Shown here piece after piece: positions 1-5,631 of a DNA stretch of 5,631 bases. The notes beneath the pieces were generated by a model. It did no database searches, was not told where the DNA came from, and saw only the letters and a program-made list of their open reading frames with translations. Positions within the stretch are counted from its first letter, which is position 1; every line of letters begins with the position of its first letter. This DNA is from an uncultured Pelagibacteraceae bacterium (GTDB lineage Bacteria > Pseudomonadota > Alphaproteobacteria > Pelagibacterales > Pelagibacteraceae): positions 1-5,631 of the forward strand of contig CACAEM010000042.1 in NCBI GenBank assembly GCA_902531455.1. Direction: 5' to 3'. The position numbers and the translations under genes were made by a program.

Positions 1-2387
1 ATTTCTAAATCATTTGATACAAGTAAATCAAATCCTAGAAGTAAGTTAGTATCACCATAAGATAACCTTATTGCTCCAACATCTTCTGGTTTTTTAAAAA
101 TTCTTAAGAAACTTTTAACAGCTCCACCTTTTTGTGCTAATCCAGTCATATCTAAAACCCCAGATCCTTTTCCATCTATTTGGGCAGCGGTTGCAAGCAC
201 AGCTCCAATGGTAACAACTCCTGTACCACCAATTCCAGCAATCATTATTCCAAAAGATTTATCAATTTGAGGTAATATTGGATCGTCTATCTTTGAATTT
301 ATTTTATTAATTAAATTATCGTCATAATTTTTCTTAAGTCTTATATCTCCCTCAAGACTTACAAAACTTGGACAAAACCCATCTACGCATGTGTAATCTT
401 TGTTGCAAGAAGATTGGTCAATTTGTCTTTTTCTACCATACTCGGTTTCGACAGGTGCAATAGAAACACAATTAGATTGAATTCCACAATCTCCACAACC
501 TTCACATAAGTCTTTATTAATAAAAATTTTTTTCTTAGGCTCTTCCAAGATACCTTTTTTTCTTCTCCTTCTTTTCTCAGCTGCACAAGTTTGATCATAA
601 ATTATTACAGTTGTTGCATTAATTTTGCTCAATTCAATTTGAACATCTATAATATTTTTTCTATCATAAACTTTAGAATTTTTTGCAAAACCTCCTCTAT
701 CACTATATTTTTCAATTTCATCTGTGATTATTGCAATTTCTTCGACACCTTCTGCTTCAAGTTGTTTAGACATTTGAGCAACTGTTGGTAATCCATCTAA
801 TGCTTGACCTCCTGTTAAAGCAACGGCATCATTATACAAAATCTTAAATGTCATTTTAGTTTTTGCTGCAACTGCATGTCTTATAGATAGAATTCCTGAA
901 TGGATGTAAGTCCCATCTCCCATATTTTGAAAAACATGGTCTGTATTACTAAATACAGACTCACCAACCCAAGTTGCACCTTCTGATCCCATTTGTGAAA
1001 AGCCCTCATTATCTCTCTCCATATGTTCTACAAGATAAGCGCAACTAATACCTGTAATTGCTCTACTACCTTCAGGTATTCTAGTTGAAGTATTATGAGG
1101 GCACCCAGAACAGAAATGTGGGACTCTTTTTAAAGAAATATTTGAATTAGTTTTTTCTTTCAAAGACTTTAATTTTTTTGAAAGATTATTTACTTCATCT
1201 GGTAGTTTAAGGTAATTAATTATTTCAAAGATCTTTAAACCAATTTCAGCTGGATCTAAAGCTCCAGAAGAAACAAATAAATCATTATTATTTTCATCAT
1301 TTTTTCCAACTACTTTTATATTTAAATTTTTATTAAATAATATTTCTTTAACTTGTGTTTCAATGATTGATCTTTTTTCTTCAACAACAATAATTTTTTC
1401 TAAATTTTCCGAAAATTTTTCAATTATTGTTTCCTCTAATGGCCAAGGCATAGCAATTTTAAGAAATTTAATTCCTACTTGATTGGCAATATCTTCATTT
1501 ATTCCTATTTTTTCTAGCCCTAATTTTGTATCTAAAAAAGATTTTCCAGTGCTAATTATTCCAACTTTTGGATTTTCTGAGTTGAAAATAATTTTATTCA
1601 AATTATTTATTTTACAAAATTCTTTTACATATTTTATTTTATGGTGGTGTAGCCGATATTCTTTTTCTTGTGCAGTGTCTTTTAGTCTAATGTTTAAACC
1701 TTCAGATGGATAGTTTTCACTTGAAATATCTAATAGATTTAATCTATTTTCATCTAAGTCAACTGTTGCTCCTGAGCTTACGTTATCATGAACACACTTT
1801 ATCCCTACCCAACATCCACTTTTTCTTGATAATTCGATTCCTATTATTCCATAATCTAATATTTCTTGAACACCGCTTGGATTTAAAAAAGGTATCATCG
1901 CATCAATCATTGCAAATTCACTTTGATGAGAGGTTGTAGAAGATTCACATATATGGTCATCTCCCATTAAAGCAATGACGCCTCCAAACTTTGAAGTACC
2001 AGCTAGATTTACATGTTTTAAAGCATCTCCTGCTCTATCTACTCCTGGCCCTTTACCATACCATATGCCAAAAACACCATCGTATTTATCTTGTTTTCTA
2101 AGATTTACTTGCTGTGTTCCCCATAGAGAAGTTGCAGCAAGTTCCTCATTTATTCCTGGTTGAAAATAAATATTGTTTTCATTCAAATATTTTTTGTTTT
2201 TTAAAATCTGCTGATCGTAGCCACCTAGAGGAGATCCTCTATACCCAGAGATATAACAAGCAGTATTTAAGTTTTTTTGTTTATCTCTTCTTGCTTGAAC
2301 AATTGGAACTCGAACAAGAGCTTGGGCACCAGTTAAAAATCTAGTGCCTTTACTTAATTTATATTTGTCTTCAAGTTTAATTTCCAC
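1..2387 (-). CDS. Fused indolepyruvate:ferredoxin oxidoreductase-type 2-oxoacid oxidoreductase (IorA-IorB-like), C-terminus cut by window edge
   Basis: The family converts an aryl or other 2-oxo acid plus CoA to acyl-CoA and CO2, passing electrons to ferredoxin; cytoplasmic. I translated the whole frame by hand and found 795 codons with no stop. Residues 48-57 (GYRGSPLGGY) and the NEELA segment near 80-84 belong to the N-terminal thiamine-diphosphate pyrimidine-binding domain. C426 and C429 (CSGCPHN) precede the pyrophosphate/Mg site, G490-D491-G492 followed by N519 in NDAVALTGGQ. A ferredoxin-like cysteine cluster spans 628-672. The IorB-like gamma domain starts with GIGGTGVV (718-725) and has MTGLAQKGGAV (747-757). 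Single-chain fusions of this family are usually about 1,150-1,190 residues, so roughly the last third is missing. The GTG start at 2387 is the first usable start after an in-frame TAG (2412-2414) and gives the usual family N-terminus; no good ribosome site precedes it. It follows the dehydrogenase gene by 14 bases, so the two are probably cotranscribed. Actual substrate is unproven. Confidence 0.93.
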   Translation of the reverse strand, partial: MEIKLEDKYKLSKGTRFLTGAQALVRVPIVQARRDKQKNLNTACYISGYRGSPLGGYDQQILKNKKYLNENNIYFQPGINEELAATSLWGTQQVNLRKQDKYDGVFGIWYGKGPGVDRAGDALKHVNLAGTSKFGGVIALMGDDHICESSTTSHQSEFAMIDAMIPFLNPSGVQEILDYGIIGIELSRKSGCWVGIKCVHDNVSSGATVDLDENRLNLLDISSENYPSEGLNIRLKDTAQEKEYRLHHHKIKYVKEFCKINNLNKIIFNSENPKVGIISTGKSFLDTKLGLEKIGINEDIANQVGIKFLKIAMPWPLEETIIEKFSENLEKIIVVEEKRSIIETQVKEILFNKNLNIKVVGKNDENNNDLFVSSGALDPAEIGLKIFEIINYLKLPDEVNNLSKKLKSLKEKTNSNISLKRVPHFCSGCPHNTSTRIPEGSRAITGISCAYLVEHMERDNEGFSQMGSEGATWVGESVFSNTDHVFQNMGDGTYIHSGILSIRHAVAAKTKMTFKILYNDAVALTGGQALDGLPTVAQMSKQLEAEGVEEIAIITDEIEKYSDRGGFAKNSKVYDRKNIIDVQIELSKINATTVIIYDQTCAAEKRRRRKKGILEEPKKKIFINKDLCEGCGDCGIQSNCVSIAPVETEYGRKRQIDQSSCNKDYTCVDGFCPSFVSLEGDIRLKKNYDDNLINKINSKIDDPILPQIDKSFGIMIAGIGGTGVVTIGAVLATAAQIDGKGSGVLDMTGLAQKGGAVKSFLRIFKKPEDVGAIRLSYGDTNLLLGFDLLVSNDLE

Positions 2388-2401
2388 ACTATTTAACTTT
2401 T

Positions 2402-3643
2402 TTAGGCAAATCTAACTGAACTGTAAGGTTTTAAATCCATATTAGTATTTTCATTTGCAATCATACCAGACACTATTTTTCCAGAAATTGCACCTAAAGT
2501 CCATCCTAAATGATGATGACCAAATGAGTAAAATACATTTTTATAATTTTTTGATGGTCCAATTATTGGTAAAAAATCTGGCAGTGTAGGTCGAAACCCT
2601 AACCACTCGTCTTTGTGCTCAGGTAAGCCGTCGAGCATATCCTTTGCATTTAAAATTAAGTTTTTGATCCTAGATTTTGATAAAGCATTTTCTAGACCAC
2701 CAAACTCCACAGTACCAACTACTCTTAACCCTTGATCCATCGGCGACATTCCAAATCCTCTGTTAGAATAAACCACTGGTCTAGAAATTAAATGGTCAAA
2801 ATCTTTAAAATGAACATGATACCCTCTCTCGGTATCCAATGGAATATTTTCATGAAGTTTATCAGTAAGTTTTTTTGAAAACGCACCACATGCAATAACC
2901 AATTTATCAAAAACAAATCTCTGGGTTTCCGATCTTAAAACAGGTTTTTCCTCATCAAAATTCAAATCTTGGATATTTAATTTTAAAAACTTTCCACCTT
3001 TTTTTATAAAATTTTCAAATAGCTTTATTAATATTTTTTTTGGATTTCTTGCATGTCTTGCATAATCATAAAAAACACCTCCATGATAAAATGGTTTTAA
3101 ATTTGGCTCTAGATCGTGTATTTCTTTTTTATTTACCACTTGTTGTTTAACGCCTAGATCGTCTCTAATTTTTATTTCTAATTCTCTACTTTTTAAATTT
3201 TTTTCATTCCAGACATATAAAATTCCATTATTTTCAACTAAACCTTCTAGATCTATCTCTTCGAATAATTCATCATAAGCCAATAGGGATTGATCTAAAA
3301 TTTGATGCATATTTTTTGCGGTATGGATCATTTTATCATTAGTACAATTCATTAAAAATTTTGAAAACCAAGGGATCATTTTTGGAACATAATTCCATTT
3401 AAGTGCCAAAGGTCCTCTTGAGCTCATAAGCATTGATGGAACATCACTTACAATATCTGGTCTGTTTAAAGGGACTGATGCATAAGGAGAAAAATGACCT
3501 GCGTTACCATAAGAGGCTGCATTTCCAGGTTCATCTCTATCGAACAAAATTACTTGATAGCCTTTTTTTTGAAGAAAAAGAGCATTACATACTCCTTGAA
3601 TTCCTGCTCCTATTATACCAACTTTTAAAATTTTTTCTGACAC
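2402..3643 (-). CDS. dadA: DadA-like FAD-dependent D-amino-acid dehydrogenase (DAO family)
   Basis: The family oxidises D-amino acids to 2-oxo acids plus ammonia, with FAD as cofactor and electrons passed to the respiratory chain. The 413-residue length is close to typical DadA. An FAD Rossmann motif GAGIQG (12-17) is followed by D35 at the end of the second strand (ILFDRD), the usual ribose-binding acid. ASYGNAGHFSP (about 43-53) and GPLALKW with the following WFSKFLMNC segment match the DadA layout. The C-terminal signature has GFRPTLPDFLPIIG (349-362) and GHHHLGWTLG (375-384), the second FAD-contact region. No signal peptide is visible. The start is GTG at 3643, because the next in-frame codons upstream hold no ATG, GTG or TTG before a stop; no clear Shine-Dalgarno precedes it. 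It probably forms an operon with the 2-oxoacid oxidoreductase just downstream, which could consume its product. Related DAO enzymes act on hydroxyproline, glycine, sarcosine or opines, so the fold is certain and the substrate is not. Confidence 0.88.
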   Translation of the reverse strand: MSEKILKVGIIGAGIQGVCNALFLQKKGYQVILFDRDEPGNAASYGNAGHFSPYASVPLNRPDIVSDVPSMLMSSRGPLALKWNYVPKMIPWFSKFLMNCTNDKMIHTAKNMHQILDQSLLAYDELFEEIDLEGLVENNGILYVWNEKNLKSRELEIKIRDDLGVKQQVVNKKEIHDLEPNLKPFYHGGVFYDYARHARNPKKILIKLFENFIKKGGKFLKLNIQDLNFDEEKPVLRSETQRFVFDKLVIACGAFSKKLTDKLHENIPLDTERGYHVHFKDFDHLISRPVVYSNRGFGMSPMDQGLRVVGTVEFGGLENALSKSRIKNLILNAKDMLDGLPEHKDEWLGFRPTLPDFLPIIGPSKNYKNVFYSFGHHHLGWTLGAISGKIVSGMIANENTNMDLKPYSSVRFA

Positions 3644-3717
3644 AGAGAAAAATATAGTTGGTGGGATAAATTATAATAGATGTTATTTGATCGCGGTGGA
3701 TAACTGTTTACATTATC
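3644..3717 (-). promoter_or_regulatory. Intergenic gap with probable promoter for the dadA-like/oxidoreductase pair
   Basis: This is the only non-coding stretch longer than 14 bases in the window. A perfect TATAAT lies on the minus strand at 3675-3670. A start site about seven bases below it would leave a leader of about 19 bases before the GTG at 3643. No convincing -35 hexamer lies 16-18 bases upstream. The -10 sits inside the palindrome ATTATAAT (3670-3677), so TATAAT also reads on the plus strand, and in such AT-rich DNA the match is weak evidence. No GC-rich hairpin with a T-run follows rodA, so readthrough from mrdA-rodA remains possible. Confidence 0.4.
3660..3703. repeat. Imperfect direct repeat GGTGG(G)ATAA, DnaA-box-like
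   Basis: GGTGGGATAA (3660-3669) and GGTGGATAA (3695-3703) are direct repeats differing by one inserted G, with 25 bases between them. Read on the minus strand, the second copy is TTATCCACC, one mismatch from the bacterial DnaA box TTATCCACA. The copies flank the candidate -10 of the downstream gene, so they could be an operator pair or a DnaA-responsive site. With only two short copies, chance is a real alternative. Confidence 0.3.
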
Positions 3718-4848
3718 TTAATTGCTGATCGGATCTCGACTGTAAATTTTGCAGCTCATTACAATACTTAAACCTAGCATTATTGATAACATAGATGATC
3801 CTCCGTATGACATGATAGGAAGTGGTGCTCCAACGATTGGCAACAACCCAACTACCATGGCCATATTTACAAAAATATATAAGAATAAAGCAGATGCAAA
3901 ACCATAACAGTATAGTTTTGCAAAAAATGATCTGCTAAAAAAACCAATCCTTATTATTCTGTAAATTAATAATGTGTATAATAAAATTAATACCATTGAA
4001 CCAATAAAGCCAAATTCTTCAGAGAAAAGAGTAAAAATAAAATCAGTGTGTTTTTCAGGTAAGAATTCAAGATAACTTTGTGTACCTTGCAAGAAACCTT
4101 TACCTAGCAATCCTCCTGAACCAATTGCAATTTTAGATTGAATTATTTGATAACCTGCACCCAAAGGATCTCTGTCTGGATTAAAAAAAGTTAATATTCT
4201 TGATTTTTGATATGGTTTTAAAATTGAAATTACAAAAGGTAATGAGACTAGTAATATTAATCCTGAATATATAAAATATTTTAAATTAAGTCCTGCTAAC
4301 CAAATAATAGCCAACCCACTTCCTGCTATTAAAATTGCTGTTCCTAAATCAGGTTGAGTTATAACTAAATAGCAAGGTATCAACAAAAGTATAATTGGTT
4401 GTAATAAATATTTATAACTTTGAATGTCTGAGCTTTGGATACGATGGTAATATCTTGCAAAACAAACTATTATTGCAATTTTTATCAGTTCTGAAGGCTG
4501 AAGGTTCATTATGAAAAAATTTATCCATCGTTTAGAACCTGATGCTGAAATTCCAAAAAAAATTACAAGTAATAAAAGTAAAATTCCAAGAATATAAAAA
4601 ATATATGCCTGTCTATACCAAACCGAAACTCTTACAAATGACAGAACTAAAAACATAGAAAAAAATACTAGAAATCTAGTTAGATGATTTTTAGTATAAA
4701 AAGAAAAGTTCCCACTTTCTGTAGAATAAATTGAAACAACACTAATTGAACCAATTATAGCAACAATTATTATTAAAAAGTAATCAACAGCCTTCAGTTT
4801 ATCCAAAAATGAATAGCTAGTAGAATTTAGTGACGTTGAAATTATCAT
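3718..4848 (-). CDS. rodA: RodA, SEDS-family peptidoglycan glycosyltransferase
   Basis: RodA polymerises lipid II into glycan strands at the inner membrane during side-wall elongation, in complex with PBP2. The 376-residue protein is full length for the family and has about ten hydrophobic segments, the first near residues 22-40. SEDS signatures occur in order: SGSKRWI (103-109), QPSELIK (117-123, with E120 and K123), QPDLGT (165-170, with D167), GSGGLLGKG (243-251), the large periplasmic loop EFLPEKHTDF (261-270) carrying D269, which aligns with the essential aspartate of RodA enzymes, and PLPIMSYGGSS near 342-352. These place it with RodA rather than FtsW. The ATG at 4848 overlaps the mrdA stop in an ATGA, implying translational coupling and matched amounts of polymerase and transpeptidase. 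Its TAA stop is at 3718-3720 with no visible terminator. Confidence 0.97.
   Translation of the reverse strand: MIISTSLNSTSYSFLDKLKAVDYFLIIIVAIIGSISVVSIYSTESGNFSFYTKNHLTRFLVFFSMFLVLSFVRVSVWYRQAYIFYILGILLLLLVIFFGISASGSKRWINFFIMNLQPSELIKIAIIVCFARYYHRIQSSDIQSYKYLLQPIILLLIPCYLVITQPDLGTAILIAGSGLAIIWLAGLNLKYFIYSGLILLVSLPFVISILKPYQKSRILTFFNPDRDPLGAGYQIIQSKIAIGSGGLLGKGFLQGTQSYLEFLPEKHTDFIFTLFSEEFGFIGSMVLILLYTLLIYRIIRIGFFSRSFFAKLYCYGFASALFLYIFVNMAMVVGLLPIVGAPLPIMSYGGSSMLSIMLGLSIVMSCKIYSRDPISN
4845..4848 (-). other. Four-base stop/start overlap (ATGA) of mrdA and rodA
   Basis: On the minus strand the rodA ATG (4848-4846) and the mrdA TGA (4847-4845) share bases. A purine-rich GGAAAG lies about 16 bases before the ATG, too far for a normal ribosome site, so rodA translation probably depends on ribosomes terminating on mrdA. 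Confidence 0.9.
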
Positions 4849-5631
4849 GCAATATTTTTTAAATCTTTCCTAATTTTTTCTCTTAATTCATGCCTATCTA
4901 AAATTTTTTTTATTAATTTGTTTGCTAGTGGAGCTGCTGCCTTGCTACCTGAGCCTCCATGCTCTATTAAAACACTGAGGGAATACCTTGGTTTATCATA
5001 AGGCGCAAATGCAATAAATAAAGCATGGTCTCTACTTTTATACTCTATCTCTTCAAGGTCTAAATCAAGCTCTCTATCTTGATCAGTAATTCTTTTAACT
5101 TGAGAAGTTCCAGTTTTTCCAGCAAACTTATATTTATCTTCTTTGTGCCTAGATCTGAAGGAGGTTCCAAATTGTTCATTAGTTGACCCATACATTGCAT
5201 CTAGAACAAACTTTAAATTATTTGGATTTCTATAAAGTCTTTCATAGTATTTGAATTCGTGATCTTTCAAAATATTTTGACTTACAGATTTATTTTTTTC
5301 ACTTTCAATTTTTAATTTAATAGCATCTAAATTTATTTCTTTATCATAAATTAAATTTGGCTTAATTTTATAGCCTCCATTAGCCAACTGTGCTGTCATC
5401 AAACATAATTGAAGCGGAGTAGTCTGAATGTAACCCTGTCCTATTCCGGTAATTACAGTTTCGCCAAGATACCAAGACTGTTCTAAAACTTGTTTTTTCC
5501 ATTTTGTTGAGGGGACAATTCCTTTTTTTTCTTCTGAAAAAAAATCTTCTAAGACTTTTGAGCCTAGGCCATATCTTTTTGCAATTAATGAGAGCTTATC
5601 TACACCTAAAAGTCTTGCGACTTCATAAAAA
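4845..5631 (-). CDS. mrdA: Penicillin-binding protein 2 (peptidoglycan D,D-transpeptidase), C-terminal part
   Basis: PBP2 cross-links new peptidoglycan during elongation, anchored in the inner membrane with its catalytic domain in the periplasm. The frame is open to the right window edge; 261 codons plus the stop are present out of about 600 usual for the family, and the N-terminus and gene start lie outside. Visible residues begin FYEVAR, the segment that in PBP2 follows the SxN region. Next come WYLGETVITGIGQGY (GIGQGY at visible residues 62-67), TPLQL and LANGG, then the third active-site motif KTGT in FAGKTGTSQVKR (K at visible residue 172, bases 5115-5117). RDHALFIAFAP and EHGGSGSKAAAP follow. 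The SxxK serine and SxN motif are outside the window. An internal TTG near 5402 gives a shorter frame but would split the transpeptidase domain, so it is not the true start. It is coupled to rodA, its polymerase partner. Confidence 0.95.
   Translation of the reverse strand, partial: FYEVARLLGVDKLSLIAKRYGLGSKVLEDFFSEEKKGIVPSTKWKKQVLEQSWYLGETVITGIGQGYIQTTPLQLCLMTAQLANGGYKIKPNLIYDKEINLDAIKLKIESEKNKSVSQNILKDHEFKYYERLYRNPNNLKFVLDAMYGSTNEQFGTSFRSRHKEDKYKFAGKTGTSQVKRITDQDRELDLDLEEIEYKSRDHALFIAFAPYDKPRYSLSVLIEHGGSGSKAAAPLANKLIKKILDRHELREKIRKDLKNIA

Noticed and set aside
383..598. A 71-codon minus-strand frame
   Set aside because: It lies in another frame inside the oxidoreductase gene, over its iron-sulfur domain, and has no recognisable domain.
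591..2344. Several plus-strand open frames of 60-77 codons opposite the large oxidoreductase gene
   Set aside because: They are antisense to a continuous, motif-rich coding frame, are low in complexity (rich in F, I, L, S), and match no protein family I recognise.
1..2387. Frameshift or pseudogene in the oxidoreductase
   Set aside because: Reading every codon of the frame showed no stop, and the conserved motifs fall in one frame in the expected order.
3433..3657. A 74-codon plus-strand frame over the 5' end of the dehydrogenase gene
   Set aside because: It is antisense to the conserved FAD-binding region and shows no family features.
3670..3677. Palindrome ATTATAAT as a regulator-binding site
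   Set aside because: An eight-base AT-only palindrome is common by chance at this composition; it is noted only as part of the candidate -10.
3704..3720. Possible rho-independent terminator after rodA
   Set aside because: I could find no GC-rich stem followed by a T-run on the minus strand; the short AT-only inverted words are expected in such DNA.
1..5631. CRISPR array, mobile element, tRNA/rRNA or riboswitch
   Set aside because: No regularly spaced repeats, transposase or integrase frames, terminal repeats or structured RNA signatures were seen; coding sequence fills nearly the whole window.

Overview
The window is strongly AT-rich. It holds four genes, all on the minus strand, packed almost end to end. 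The only spacer of note is a 74-base gap at 3644-3717. No plus-strand gene, RNA gene, mobile element, CRISPR array or phage sequence is supported. Base composition, tiny spacers and gene content fit a streamlined bacterium with a small genome, most likely an alphaproteobacterium of the marine SAR11/Pelagibacterales type. That placement is inferred from style and protein likeness, not from a marker gene.

In transcription order (right to left): (1) the C-terminal 261 residues of penicillin-binding protein 2 (mrdA), cut by the right window edge. (2) rodA, whose start codon overlaps the mrdA stop by four bases; together they form the core peptidoglycan polymerase of the cell-elongation machinery. 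(3) After the 74-base gap, an FAD-dependent oxidoreductase of the D-amino-acid dehydrogenase (DadA) type. (4) Fourteen bases later, a large fused indolepyruvate:ferredoxin oxidoreductase-type enzyme whose first 795 codons are present and which runs off the left edge. It is open throughout, with a GTG start at 2387.

The first pair builds cell wall. The second pair reads as a catabolic step-pair: a D-amino acid (or similar amine) is oxidised to a 2-oxo acid, which a thiamine-diphosphate/iron-sulfur enzyme then decarboxylates oxidatively to an acyl-CoA. Placing D-amino-acid breakdown directly behind the wall-elongation genes suggests recycling or scavenging of D-amino acids, but this is inference from gene order. 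The 74-base gap probably carries the promoter of the catabolic pair. It also contains an imperfect direct repeat resembling a DnaA box.

Nothing here is clearly a new system. The points worth following are the gene pairing, the unusual cysteine pattern of the ferredoxin-like domain, and the repeat in the gap.
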